The position numbers and the translations under genes were made by a program. From positions 62,001-126,000 of the forward strand of contig NZ_QGHA01000005.1 in assembly GCF_003148845.1 (NCBI RefSeq): a DNA stretch of 64,000 bases. The letters run 5' to 3'. Of the stretch, positions 38,371-47,706 are shown piece by piece (position 1 is the first letter of the stretch; each line of letters starts with the position of its first letter). Below the pieces are notes generated by a model. It worked only from the letters and a program-made list of their open reading frames with translations. It had not been told where the DNA came from and did not search any database. Source of the DNA: Mucilaginibacter oryzae (GTDB lineage Bacteria > Bacteroidota > Bacteroidia > Sphingobacteriales > Sphingobacteriaceae).

Positions 38371-38641
38371 GCTTAACCATATTGAAGCAGGCGTTTTACA
38401 TTAATCTATAGATATTTGTTTCTGATTTTTTTTTGTAAGATTTACCAAGCCTGTTTTTTTGAGGCCGGAAGCCAACACAAACAGTATCTGCAGATAAAAT
38501 ATTTTTCATGGTTGAGTAAGGGGTTATTAAGTTCATTAAAGTTTTTTTGTTCATTTTTGATAACAGGCAAATCGTAACGGGTGTTGGTATGATGCCCCTG
38601 AGAATAACGATAGCAACAAAATTTAAAACCCAATACCTATT

Positions 38642-39418
38642 ATGAACCTCGGATTAAAGGGAAAAGTAGCTGTAGTACTGGCAGCAAGTAAAGGTCTCGG
38701 AAAAGCTTCGGCATTGGCACTGGCGGCAGAAGGTGCAAAAGTAATCATCGGCTCCCGCAATACTACCAAATTGAATGCCGCGGCAAAGGAGATCAGCACT
38801 CAAACAGGGAGTGAAGTGCATTGCATCCCGGTGGATGTTGTTGATGCCAAACAACTAACCGATTTTATTAGCAAGGCAGGAAACATTTATGGCAGCATCG
38901 ATATATTAGTTAACAACGCGGGGGGCCCGCCCTTCGGCAAATTTGAAAACTTTGACGATGCAAGCTGGCAACAGGCCTTTGAGCAAAACATGCTTAGTTT
39001 CGCGCGTACATCGCGGTTAGTATTGCCTTTTATGAAACCTACCGGCGGCGGCCGCATAATCAATATTATCAGTGGCTCAGTAAAGTCGGTGCTGGCTAAT
39101 TCGGTACTATCTACCGCTATGCGTATGGCGGTAGTTGGCACCGCAAAAATGCTGGCCGACGAATTGGGAATTTATGGCATTACCGTAAACAACATAGCAC
39201 CAGGACTAATTTTAACAGACCGGATTAAACATACGCTTCCACAGGGTATTGACCCGGAAGAAGCCATAAAGGAAAAAACAAAAAGCATCCCGCTTGGCCG
39301 TATTGGCAAGCCAGAAGAGTTTGCAGCACTGGTAGCCTTTCTTTCATCGGCGCAGGCTGCATACATTAGCGGCACCACTATTCAAATTGACGGCGGGGCA
39401 AGCCGCGCTATACTTTAA
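38642..39418 (+). CDS. Short-chain dehydrogenase/reductase lacking the usual Tyr/Lys pair
   Basis: The 258-residue Rossmann protein has a nucleotide-binding start KVAVVLAASKGLGKASALAL, then NNAGGPPFG, IINIISGSVKS and the C-terminal GTTIQIDGGASRAIL. The catalytic Ser region is present. Where classical SDRs have YxxxK, it reads NSVLSTAMRMAVVGTAK, so the Tyr is missing and an Arg lies near the Lys position. This matches a divergent group of SDRs whose chemistry is not established; the reductase role is therefore uncertain. It is monocistronic, 271 bp after the NTF2-like pseudogene, with a shared terminator downstream. Confidence 0.8.
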   Translation: MNLGLKGKVAVVLAASKGLGKASALALAAEGAKVIIGSRNTTKLNAAAKEISTQTGSEVHCIPVDVVDAKQLTDFISKAGNIYGSIDILVNNAGGPPFGKFENFDDASWQQAFEQNMLSFARTSRLVLPFMKPTGGGRIINIISGSVKSVLANSVLSTAMRMAVVGTAKMLADELGIYGITVNNIAPGLILTDRIKHTLPQGIDPEEAIKEKTKSIPLGRIGKPEEFAALVAFLSSAQAAYISGTTIQIDGGASRAIL

Positions 39419-39524
39419 ACAATATTTTTTGCCGGCCTCAATCATCCTGCTGAATTTATACAATTAAATGATAGGACATCCAACCTCTTGTATCGCCAAA
39501 ACTTGTTGTTATTAATAATAGCTC

Positions 39525-39554
39525 CTTCATTTTAACTTAGGAAGGAGCTATTAT
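39525..39554. terminator. Bidirectional terminator between the SDR and DUF1080 genes
   Basis: ATAATAGCTCCTTC (39525-39538) and GAAGGAGCTATTAT (39541-39554) form a perfect 14-bp stem around a 2-nt loop (the real loop is larger). T and A runs lie on either side of this convergent gap. Confidence 0.75.
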
Positions 39555-39565
39555 TTCACCAAGAA

Positions 39566-40522
39566 CTATTTCGCCGGTGTTATCACTATATTTCTGTAGT
39601 CAATCGGCCCGTGATCGCCCTGGATCAATAACGGGCCGGGTTCACCTTCCTGGCTGTTTATGGCACCACCCGTTATGCCGGGGATGATTTGGTCACAAAT
39701 CACCGTTTTGCCATTGGCTACAACGGTAATCATGCGGCCAACCAGGGTTACATCATATGATTGCCATTCGCCGGGGTTTTTCGCCATCATTTTGTTGGGG
39801 GCTATAAAGCCGTAAATAGAGCTAAACTGGTTGTTGTAAGGTTCCGGGTCGCCGCTTTTGGTGTCGATGATCTGCAACTCGTACCTGCCACGCAGGTATA
39901 CGCCGCTGTTACTACCCTGTTGGTACCTGAACTCGATGTGCAGTTTAAAATCGGTAAAGGTTTTATCGGTAATGAGGTTTGCGCCCGAATGCAGGCTCCT
40001 CAAAATGCCGCCTTCTACCACCCATTGATTTTTTCCATCGGCATGCCAGCCTTTGGTATCCTTACCATTAAATAATTGAACAGGCTTACCCCAAACCGGG
40101 GCCTTGTCCCTGATTAATATAGGGGCGCGAACACCGGTAAATTCAGATGTTTTACCATCGGTATAAACCATCGATCCTTTTAGTTTGTCGCCGCTCACTT
40201 CAAACTCAAAATCCATATTGCGATCGCCCGGTTCCCATTGCGGCGGGATAGAGAAACTATATTTACCATTATTAACTTTAACCTCCGTAATAGGGCGCGC
40301 GCTGCCGAATGCATATACATACCTGCCTATCAATGTATGAAAGCCCGATTTTTGAACCTCAAGCCAGGAAGGCAAACTTTTACCATCCTTTATTAAAGTA
40401 ATATCCCAGCGCCCGATAACATCGGGATCCTTCTTTTGCTGGGCAGATGATATTTTAATAGTTCCGAAAACAACCAAAAGCAACACGGCCTGAAAGCGGC
40501 AAAACATCGATAAATTTTTCAT
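39566..40522 (-). CDS. Exported DUF1080 (3-keto-disaccharide hydrolase-like) protein
   Basis: The 318-residue protein starts at ATG 40520-40522 with a signal (MFCRFQAVLLLVVFGTIKIS). Residues ~30-130 form a small beta domain (IGRWDITLIKDGKSLPSWLE). The C-terminal ~190 residues are DUF1080: LFNGKDTKGWH, WVVEGGILRS, DFKLHIEFRYQQGSNSGVYL and GEWQSYDVTLVGRMITVVAN, a concanavalin-like fold. Members cleave 3-keto glycosides or bind carbohydrate. It is periplasmic. No oxidoreductase of the 3-keto pathway is adjacent, so the substrate is open. Confidence 0.85.
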   Translation of the reverse strand: MKNLSMFCRFQAVLLLVVFGTIKISSAQQKKDPDVIGRWDITLIKDGKSLPSWLEVQKSGFHTLIGRYVYAFGSARPITEVKVNNGKYSFSIPPQWEPGDRNMDFEFEVSGDKLKGSMVYTDGKTSEFTGVRAPILIRDKAPVWGKPVQLFNGKDTKGWHADGKNQWVVEGGILRSLHSGANLITDKTFTDFKLHIEFRYQQGSNSGVYLRGRYELQIIDTKSGDPEPYNNQFSSIYGFIAPNKMMAKNPGEWQSYDVTLVGRMITVVANGKTVICDQIIPGITGGAINSQEGEPGPLLIQGDHGPIDYRNIVITPAK

Positions 40523-40637
40523 TTTTATTTGTAAAGATTTTAATTGAGATACTGAGTTCAACTCCGGATGATTATCCGGTTTCGATAATCACCAATTTGG
40601 GAAGGTAGTTTTTTATTTCCAATTATCAAAGGCCCGC

Positions 40638-42596
40638 TTATTCCCTGGTATCGAAATCAACAACTGCATCTATCTTGTAATTAATCTCGTGTACAATGTC
40701 GTCCATCTCCTGCACGCACGATTGCATCATGGGCAGCAGTTCTAACACTTCGTCACTATTGTCAGCTATCTTAACAAGGTTCATCAGGCCAAGCATGGTG
40801 GCCACCGGTTTCCTGATCTGGTGAGATCCCATCCAGGCAACCTGTTTCAATAATTCGTTCTGGCGTTTATTTTCCTGTATAGAACGTTTCAGCTCATCAA
40901 TATCTTTTATTACCCCGATAAGCCTAACGGGCTTCATTTGTTCGTTATAAATGAAATACCCCTGGTCCATTACATATTTAAAACCGTTATTCCCGTTTTT
41001 AATACGGTACTCGCAAGTCCAGTTGGTTTTGCCTTCGCCGCTTATTCTATGCTGACTGCTAATCACTTCGGGCAAATCATCGGCACAGATCAGGCTGCGC
41101 CACCACGCCAGGTTATATTCAATATCCTGATAAGGGGTATCAACCAGTTTTGAAAGGCTGGTATTGTAAATAATCTTGTCGTTCACAATGTCGAGGTCAT
41201 AAATCACATCGCTCGTGGCCTGCGCTACAAGGTCATATCGTTCAAGGGCCTCTTTTAGCCTTGCGTCTTTCTTTTTGTCTTCAGTAACATCCGAGAAATA
41301 AACAGCAACCCCCTCTTCGGTAGGATAAGCAGCCAGGCTGATCCATTTATCGAGCAACAGCGAGTAATCGACAGTTTTAACAATTACCCGGTCTTCGAGT
41401 GCCTTTTGATACGATGGGTACAAACGGTTACGCGATTTGGGAATGATGGTGAAAATATTTTCGCCCATCAGTTGCGGGATAGTACTTCCCATAAGGTTCT
41501 TAAATGCCTGGTTGTAACCTATTATGGTCATCTCCTTATCCAGGGCAAAATAAGCATCGTTGATAGAGTTGAGCGTGGTTTCCAATTTGTTTTTAAAACC
41601 ATCCCTTTCGTTTTCAAGCTGCTTCAAATTGGTTATATCCTGCATGGAGCCTATCAATTTTATCGGTATCGATCCCGGCTCGATAGTTGCAAGCTGGCGG
41701 ATAAAGCGGGTTTCGCCGTTCAAAGCCTTGATTCGGTGGGTAACATCAAGAGTGACCCCGAAACTTATCAAAGCCTGGAGGCCCTCGAGCATCAACCTGC
41801 GATCTTCAGGAAAAATATGTTCGATATAAATATCAAAAGCTGGCCGCCTGTCGTCTTTGGGCACACCGATAATTTCGTAAACCTCATCGGCCCAGATCAG
41901 TTTTTTCGTATCCGGAAAAAATTCCCAACCGGCTACTCCCGAAATAAGTTGTGTCTCCTTTAGTTTTCTTTTCTCCTCAACAAGCGCGCTGTTGGCCTCC
42001 TCCAGCTTTCGTTGCATAACCACCACCTCGGTCATGTTACGGGCCATTACCAAAACACCAGGCTTATTATTAAAAACTATCCGGTGCGACGAGATATTAA
42101 CATAAAGTAACTCGCCGCTTTTTTTAATATGGCGCCAGTTGCCACTAACATTAAGGCGTGAAGACATTTTTTTTGAAGATTCGATCACTTTCCCAACGTC
42201 TTCGGGCGGGCGGATATCAAGGATACTTAAGTTCAGGAACTCTTCGCGGGTATAACCATAGCTGGTAATGGCGGCATCATTTACCGAAACAATATTGAAC
42301 TCTTCATCATAGATCCACATAGGTACAGGATTTGCCTCGTACATATTACGGTATTGCGATTCGTCCTGCTCCAAACCTTTGTTATCCGATCGGATAAGGT
42401 AGTATAAAAGTATGGCGCTAACTACTACAAACGCGTAACCTTTTACTGTACTGATCCATAAAAACTGCGTTTGGGAGAAACTGGTGGCTATATAAAACAA
42501 TATCCTGTCGCTGAAGGTGATCCAGAGCAAACTTACCAGCAAATAAATCAGCACGATACGCGATGCGCCGCGCTTTATCATAAACGAAAACCCCAT
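40638..42596 (-). CDS. Membrane PAS-domain sensor with DHp but no ATPase domain
   Basis: The 652-residue protein has two N-terminal membrane segments (~12-32, 44-66) and four PAS domains (about 80-200, 215-335, 340-445, 455-575; e.g. PVPMWIYDEEFNIVSVNDAA and DAYFALDKEMTIIGYNQAFK). It ends with a DHp-like helix pair (~590-650) carrying WMGSHQIRKPVATMLGLMNL. The H-box is present, but the frame ends 50 residues later, without N, G1 or G2 boxes. It therefore cannot autophosphorylate alone. It may be phosphorylated in trans or act as a scaffold. The frame is clean to its stop, so this is not a visible frameshift. Confidence 0.85.
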   Translation of the reverse strand: MGFSFMIKRGASRIVLIYLLVSLLWITFSDRILFYIATSFSQTQFLWISTVKGYAFVVVSAILLYYLIRSDNKGLEQDESQYRNMYEANPVPMWIYDEEFNIVSVNDAAITSYGYTREEFLNLSILDIRPPEDVGKVIESSKKMSSRLNVSGNWRHIKKSGELLYVNISSHRIVFNNKPGVLVMARNMTEVVVMQRKLEEANSALVEEKRKLKETQLISGVAGWEFFPDTKKLIWADEVYEIIGVPKDDRRPAFDIYIEHIFPEDRRLMLEGLQALISFGVTLDVTHRIKALNGETRFIRQLATIEPGSIPIKLIGSMQDITNLKQLENERDGFKNKLETTLNSINDAYFALDKEMTIIGYNQAFKNLMGSTIPQLMGENIFTIIPKSRNRLYPSYQKALEDRVIVKTVDYSLLLDKWISLAAYPTEEGVAVYFSDVTEDKKKDARLKEALERYDLVAQATSDVIYDLDIVNDKIIYNTSLSKLVDTPYQDIEYNLAWWRSLICADDLPEVISSQHRISGEGKTNWTCEYRIKNGNNGFKYVMDQGYFIYNEQMKPVRLIGVIKDIDELKRSIQENKRQNELLKQVAWMGSHQIRKPVATMLGLMNLVKIADNSDEVLELLPMMQSCVQEMDDIVHEINYKIDAVVDFDTRE

Positions 42597-42732
42597 CCAT
42601 CAATTATACGGTTGTAGCGGGTATTAGTTACAATTATATACGGTTTAATATATTTATTCATATTGTTCATATTCAGTTTAATGACAAGATATTTATTTTG
42701 ATTCCAGAGTGTCGAAGCATCAAATAAAGCGA

Positions 42733-43209
42733 TCAGTTTACGGCCAGCGGATAGCCTTTGCTTGTCCAGTTGGTATGCAGGTTAACCGGCAGGTTCAACA
42801 GTTTAATGTTTGTGAAACCTAACTCCTTCAATTCTTTAAAAGCGGGCTTCGCATTGGGGCACCGGGTAAAGGGGCAACACCCGCAGTAAATAACTATCGC
42901 CGTATTTTTGGGCAGCGGGGCAACCATGCTTTTAAGTATGGTGATGTTTTTGGCCCCACTTACCGGACCGATATGTTTAGCACCTTTAATATCCTCAACA
43001 GCACCGATATTCAGGATGAGCGGAGATTTGGGCGGGCTTTGGTTAATCATCCCTGCCAGGGTTGCCGGTTCAATTAAATCATGATTCGTCCAGGGGTAAT
43101 CATTAAAAAGATCAGGCTGCACTGCGGCTGATGTTTGGGCCTTAGCCGTAGAATCGCATAATCCGGCAATCAACACAAGACATGCAAAAAGTAGTAGTTT
43201 ATTCTTCAC
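42733..43209 (-). CDS. Exported rhodanese-like protein with a Cys cluster
   Basis: The 158-residue protein has a signal peptide (LLLFACLVLIAGLCDSTAKA) and a rhodanese-like domain: LILNIGAVEDIKGAKHIGPV and IVIYCGCCPFTRCPNAKPAF. The catalytic loop reads CGCCPFTRC (Cys109, 111, 112, 117), more Cys-rich than usual. The last part (ELGFTNIKLLNLPVNLHTNW) matches family strands. It is probably periplasmic and handles sulfur or thiols. The start is GTG at 43207-43209. It is monocistronic, downstream of a promoterless 157 bp gap. Confidence 0.8.
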   Translation of the reverse strand: MKNKLLLFACLVLIAGLCDSTAKAQTSAAVQPDLFNDYPWTNHDLIEPATLAGMINQSPPKSPLILNIGAVEDIKGAKHIGPVSGAKNITILKSMVAPLPKNTAIVIYCGCCPFTRCPNAKPAFKELKELGFTNIKLLNLPVNLHTNWTSKGYPLAVN

Positions 43210-43365
43210 AAAATTGATTGTTAGTTTAATGGCTGTTTTTACCCGTATGTTTCACCGTTACACAAATGTATCATTTCTGCTAAACCGAAACACGCGTTTG
43301 TCATTCAATAGTAATGAAAATTACGCCATTAAAATGTTTCTTTAAATCATTCGTCGGCTTGTTTT

Positions 43366-44529
43366 ATGAGAACACGTATTCCGGCCATTATTTTGTTGTG
43401 GCTCCTTATTGATATTTATTTTTACAAAGCCATCCAAACCCTATCGCCAAGGGACAACATCAGTATTTTTTACTGGTTGTTTGATGCCCTGCTTACCTCG
43501 GCCATCTTAATCAGCGCCTTTACGCGGAGCAGGAGGTTTATTTCGTGGCTGATGGCCCTGATGTTGCTATCATTTGTGCCCAAGCTTGTTGGCTCGTTGA
43601 TATTATTGCTTGAAGATATCACCCGATTATTTCGTGGCTTTCCGCCGCGCAGTTACGCCGTAAGCGAATTTGTACTGATAGTGGCCTTCGCATTCGCGGG
43701 CTTGTTATTGTTTGGCATTACACGGGGAAGGCATTATTATAAAGTACGGCGTGAAACCTTGTTTTTTGATGACTTGCCCGAAGATTTTGATGGCTTTACC
43801 ATTACGCAGCTATCCGATATCCATTCCGGGAGTTTCAGCGATGCTAAAGGCGTACAAAAAGGCCTCGACCTGGTTAACGCCCGACAAAGCGATATAATAT
43901 TGTTTACGGGCGATCTGGTGAATAACCAGGCCAACGAAATGGACCCGTGGATAGATGCCTTTTCAAAACTTGATGCGCCGTATGGCAAATACTCGGTGCT
44001 GGGCAATCATGATTATGGCGATTATATAAGATGGGAAACCAAAGCCCACCAGCAGGCCAACCTTACCCGGTTAAAGCAGGTACACCAGCAAATCGGCTTT
44101 AAATTACTGCTGAATGAGGCTATGCCTATCTCAAAAAACAATGCGGAGATCTGGCTGATAGGCGTTGAAAACTGGGGTAAAGGCGGCTTCCATAAATACG
44201 GCGACCTTGAAAAGGCCACCGCCGGGGTTCCTGATGGAGCGTTCAGGATCCTCATGTCGCACGATCCCTCCCATTGGGAAGCGGTTACTTTGAAACACCA
44301 CCAGCCTATCCACCTCACGCTGTCGGGCCATACGCATGGCGCGCAATTTGGCTTCGAGATCTTCGGCTTTAAATGGAGCCCTATCAAATACATTTATAAA
44401 CAATGGGCGGGGCTTTATCAAAAAGGCGGGCTTTATTTATATGTAAACCGCGGCTTTGGCTTTTTAGGCTTGAAGGGCCGTGTTGGCATGTGGCCGGAAA
44501 TAGCGGTAATTACGCTGAAAAAGAAGTAG
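43366..44529 (+). CDS. Membrane metallophosphoesterase
   Basis: The 387-residue protein has four N-terminal membrane segments (~5-22, 35-52, 60-83, 100-118), then a calcineurin-like phosphoesterase: QLSDIHSG (Asp151, His153), FTGDL (Asp183), VLGNHDYGD (Asn214, His215), LMSHDPSHW and LSGHTHGAQFG. All metal ligands are intact. It hydrolyses a phosphoester at the membrane, possibly UDP-2,3-diacylglucosamine or another lipid-linked phosphate. It is monocistronic and convergent with the aldehyde dehydrogenase, sharing a long hairpin terminator. Confidence 0.85.
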   Translation: MRTRIPAIILLWLLIDIYFYKAIQTLSPRDNISIFYWLFDALLTSAILISAFTRSRRFISWLMALMLLSFVPKLVGSLILLLEDITRLFRGFPPRSYAVSEFVLIVAFAFAGLLLFGITRGRHYYKVRRETLFFDDLPEDFDGFTITQLSDIHSGSFSDAKGVQKGLDLVNARQSDIILFTGDLVNNQANEMDPWIDAFSKLDAPYGKYSVLGNHDYGDYIRWETKAHQQANLTRLKQVHQQIGFKLLLNEAMPISKNNAEIWLIGVENWGKGGFHKYGDLEKATAGVPDGAFRILMSHDPSHWEAVTLKHHQPIHLTLSGHTHGAQFGFEIFGFKWSPIKYIYKQWAGLYQKGGLYLYVNRGFGFLGLKGRVGMWPEIAVITLKKK

Positions 44530-44548
44530 TTTGCAGAGCGGATATATG

Positions 44549-44604
44549 ATAAAGCGCCATTGCAGGTTATACTTCTACATAACTGCAATGGCGCTTTATA
44601 TCAT
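44549..44604. terminator. Bidirectional terminator between phosphoesterase and dehydrogenase genes
   Basis: A ~21-bp stem with one bulged G (left arm ATAAAGCGCCATTGCAG, right arm CTGCAATGGCGCTTTAT) surrounds a short loop. It lies between the convergent stops at 44529 and 44623. Confidence 0.85.
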
Positions 44605-44622
44605 CTTAAAGATGGGCTAAGC

Positions 44623-46107
44623 CTATTTCTTCCACTCACCATCAAACAAACGCCAAATACCCAGTGGGTTGGCTTGCCGAAGGGCTAAAGGCAATAAAGC
44701 ATCGGGGCAATTTTGAAAAGAAACCGGGCGTACCCAGCGTTTAACCGCATTAGTACCTACCGCGGTAAAACGGCTATCGGTAGTTGCCGGAAACGGACCT
44801 CCATGCACCATGCTGGCGCAAACCTCAACCCCGGTAGGCACACCGTTAAATAATACCCTGCCGGCGATGGTTGGTAATAATTGTAATAACAACGGATGGC
44901 TTGCAAAATCATCATCAGTACCCATTACTGTGGTAGTGAGCTGGCCTGATACCGATTTGAGGATTTTAATTAACTCCTGCTCATCGCGGCAAATTACCAT
45001 TAATGAGTACGGGCCAAAAACCTCTTCATGCAATAACGGGTTCTGTAAAAATGTTTCGGCGCTAACGCTTGCCACAACAGGTCGCGCTTCAATATCAGCA
45101 GCAGCCGTGGCCGACTTCCTGATTTCAGTTACGCCAGCCTGTTCAAGCGCGGCGGCGCTCTTTTTTTCGTAAGCGGTATGAATACCGGCATGCAGCATTT
45201 TGGCAGGCTTTACGGCTTCTATACCCGCGCCCAGCGCGCTTATAAAATGATGTAAACCTTCGCTTTCAATAGCCAGCATTAAACCGGGGTTTGTACAAAA
45301 CTGGCCCACGCCAAGCGTAATGGAGCCGGTATATTGCGCCGCCAGTTCGGCAGCATTCTTATTTAACGTATCCGGTAAAAAAACTACCGGGTTTGTGCTT
45401 CCCATTTCAGAAAATACCGGGATAGGCTTTTTGCGTTCTGAAGCGTACTTTAATAAAGCAAGGCCACCACCGGTGGAACCGGTGAAGCCAACAGCGGCTG
45501 TATCATCGGCCTGTACCAATGCCTTACCGCTCTCGAACGAAGTACCGTGCACATGCTGAAAAATATGTTCGGGCATATTGCATGTTGCAATAGCCTTTTT
45601 TATCGCGCTGTAAACAAGCTCAGAAGTTTCGGCATGTGCAGGATGGGCTTTCACTACTACCGAACAACCGCCTGCCAGGGCACTCGCGGTATCGCCGCCG
45701 GCGGTTGAATACGCGAACGGGAAATTACTCGCCCCAAAAACAACTACGGGACCAAGCGGCACCAGCATTTTGCGCAGGTCCGGACGAGGTAATGGCTGCC
45801 TGTCGGGCAATGCCGTATCAATGCTGGCTTCTACCCAACTGCCCTCGCGAAGCATGCCTGCAAACATCCGCAACTGCCCTGTGGTACGGGCGCGCTCACC
45901 TGTAAGGCGGGGCAAAGGAAGGTTTGTTTCTTCCGAGGCCTTTAACAGCAATTCATCGCCTAAAGCCTCTATCTCATTGGCTATAGTCTCTAAAAAAATG
46001 CTCTTTTCTTCAACACTCGTTTTTTGATAAGCCTCAAACGCTGTCTGCGCCTGCTGCATTACCTGGTTTATTTCTTCAACACTCGCTTCTTTAAAATTAT
46101 TCGCCAT
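44623..46107 (-). CDS. 2,5-dioxovalerate (alpha-ketoglutarate semialdehyde) dehydrogenase
   Basis: The 494-residue aldehyde dehydrogenase belongs to the NADP-dependent group seen in hydroxyproline and pentose pathways. It has Asn128 (SNFPF), Lys154 (VVKAHPAH), catalytic Glu234 (FSEMGS) and nucleophile Cys271 (GVGQFCTNPG). It oxidises alpha-ketoglutarate semialdehyde to 2-oxoglutarate, the last step of hydroxyproline catabolism. It is 136 bp downstream of the permease gene. That gap contains the same 26-bp motif that precedes the deaminase gene at 60677 and a TATATTTG box. The enzyme is therefore probably co-regulated with the deaminase and epimerase, 14 kb away. Confidence 0.9.
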   Translation of the reverse strand: MANNFKEASVEEINQVMQQAQTAFEAYQKTSVEEKSIFLETIANEIEALGDELLLKASEETNLPLPRLTGERARTTGQLRMFAGMLREGSWVEASIDTALPDRQPLPRPDLRKMLVPLGPVVVFGASNFPFAYSTAGGDTASALAGGCSVVVKAHPAHAETSELVYSAIKKAIATCNMPEHIFQHVHGTSFESGKALVQADDTAAVGFTGSTGGGLALLKYASERKKPIPVFSEMGSTNPVVFLPDTLNKNAAELAAQYTGSITLGVGQFCTNPGLMLAIESEGLHHFISALGAGIEAVKPAKMLHAGIHTAYEKKSAAALEQAGVTEIRKSATAAADIEARPVVASVSAETFLQNPLLHEEVFGPYSLMVICRDEQELIKILKSVSGQLTTTVMGTDDDFASHPLLLQLLPTIAGRVLFNGVPTGVEVCASMVHGGPFPATTDSRFTAVGTNAVKRWVRPVSFQNCPDALLPLALRQANPLGIWRLFDGEWKK

Positions 46108-46133
46108 GGCAGATGATTTATGTTTACGGCAGG

Positions 46134-46141
46134 CAAATATA
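46134..46141 (-). promoter_or_regulatory. -7 promoter box of the 2,5-dioxovalerate dehydrogenase gene
   Basis: On the minus strand TATATTTG matches TAnnTTTG exactly and ends 26 bp before the ATG. No -33 TTG is present; the shared operator motif lies 30 bp further upstream. Confidence 0.6.
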
Positions 46142-46171
46142 TTTAACCACAGTGAATACAGGTTAAAAATT

Positions 46172-46195
46172 CCTAACCACTATTAACCATATTTT
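46172..46195 (-). promoter_or_regulatory. Operator motif upstream of the dehydrogenase gene (copy 2 of 3)
   Basis: On the minus strand AAAATATGGTTAAT-AGTG-GTTAGG matches AAAATACGGTTAGT-N4-GCTAAA at 12 of the first 14 bases and at 3 of the final 6. It sits 30 bp before the -7 box, compared with 28 bp at the deaminase gene. Confidence 0.6.
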
Positions 46196-46243
46196 ACCCT
46201 GTTTACCGGTTAAATTATTCAAAAAGATTAAAAAACGGTCAAA

Positions 46244-47689
46244 TCAGATTTGTTTTGCCTCTGCCTCTAACTCCATCTGTATGTCATTACCCGTTTTCCT
46301 GCCGCCAATGAGGTAATAAACGGGGATGCCGGTCAGCGTGATCAGCAAACCAGGCCAGGTGTAGGTGGGTTTGTATCTAATAAGCAACAAGCAAAAGGCC
46401 ACACCCATCAGCATATAAACAACCGGCAGCACAGGGTAGCCAAAGGCTTTATAGGGGCGATTGGCCCCGGGCATTTTTTTCCGCAGGATAAAAATACCCA
46501 TAATAGTAAGCACATAAAAAACCACCACCACAAACGAGATCATATCCAGCAGGTTGCCATACTTACCGCTTAAACTCCATAAGCAGGCAAAAATACATTG
46601 CAGCCAAAGGCCAAAACCGGGTACCGAGTTTTTATTGAGCGAACCTACTTGCTTAAAAAACAAGCCATCCTTAGCCATAGAATAATAAACCCTTGCCCCC
46701 GACATGATCAAGCCGTTATTACAGCCAAACGTTGATACCATGATCAGCAAAGCGATGATCACCGTACCCCAGCTGCCAAAAATCTGAGTTGATGCAACCA
46801 CACCTACCCTATCCTTATCGGCGGCGGCAATATCATGCAGCGACAGTACACCGGTGTACATTACGTTGGTTAAAAGATATATCAAGGTAACGATCAGCGT
46901 ACCAAGGGCTAAGCTAAGCCCGATGTTGCGTTGGGGGTTCCTGATTTCGCCGGCTATAAAGGTTACGTTATTCCACGAATCGCTGCTGAATATAGAACCT
47001 ACCATGGCCGACGCTACCGCCCCGAGGCCTGCTATTAACGTGTAGTTAGTAACAGTACCATCGGGTTTAAGGCCATGTATATTCCAGGCGTTATGCCAGT
47101 TTTGTTGCCACACAGAAGTTTTGAGCGCGAACAAACCAAAAACTATAAGTGCCAGCAGGCTTAGCAATTTAGCCATGGTAAACACGGTTTGTACAATTTT
47201 ACCGCTGTTAACACCCCGGGTATTAATAAAGGTTAACAGCACGATCACCAAAATAGAAAGCAACTGCGCCGGGGAGATAGTAACAAAACCAAGATCTAAG
47301 GCTACAAGGTCCTCACTTAAACCGGGGATAAGGTATGCGGTAAATTTAGCAAAGGCCACACCTACCGCTGCTATGGTTGCCGTTTGTATCACCGTAAAAA
47401 AACTCCAGCCGTATAAAAAGCCTACCAACGGGTTATAAGCTTCTTTGAGGTAAACATATTGCCCGCCCGCTTTCGGGAACATAGCGCTTAATTCGCCATA
47501 GCTCAGGGCAGCGGTAAGTGTCATGAAACCGGTAATCAGCCATACAAAAAGCAGCCAGCCTGCACTGCCCACATTGCGGGTAATATCGGCGCTCACAATA
47601 AAAATCCCGGATCCTATCATACTGCCCGCTACCAGCATGGTGGCGTCAATTAAACGCAGTGATGGCTTAAACGCCGTTTTATCATCCAT
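46244..47689 (-). CDS. APC-superfamily amino acid permease
   Basis: The 481-residue inner-membrane protein has about 12 membrane segments and the APC start LRLIDATMLVAGSMIGSGIF. Later segments include GQYVYLKEAYNPLVGFLYGW and IAGEIRNPQRNIGLSLALGT. It is 18 bp upstream of the DUF885 gene end and 136 bp ahead of the dehydrogenase. The context (hydroxyproline catabolism, peptidase) suggests import of hydroxyproline, proline or a small peptide. Substrate assignment is inference; the family call is firm. Confidence 0.88.
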   Translation of the reverse strand: MDDKTAFKPSLRLIDATMLVAGSMIGSGIFIVSADITRNVGSAGWLLFVWLITGFMTLTAALSYGELSAMFPKAGGQYVYLKEAYNPLVGFLYGWSFFTVIQTATIAAVGVAFAKFTAYLIPGLSEDLVALDLGFVTISPAQLLSILVIVLLTFINTRGVNSGKIVQTVFTMAKLLSLLALIVFGLFALKTSVWQQNWHNAWNIHGLKPDGTVTNYTLIAGLGAVASAMVGSIFSSDSWNNVTFIAGEIRNPQRNIGLSLALGTLIVTLIYLLTNVMYTGVLSLHDIAAADKDRVGVVASTQIFGSWGTVIIALLIMVSTFGCNNGLIMSGARVYYSMAKDGLFFKQVGSLNKNSVPGFGLWLQCIFACLWSLSGKYGNLLDMISFVVVVFYVLTIMGIFILRKKMPGANRPYKAFGYPVLPVVYMLMGVAFCLLLIRYKPTYTWPGLLITLTGIPVYYLIGGRKTGNDIQMELEAEAKQI

Positions 47690-47706
47690 ATTAAAAAATG
47701 CTTTAG

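Noticed and set aside
41406..41963. 185-codon plus-strand ORF
   Set aside because: It is antisense to the clear PAS-domain protein.
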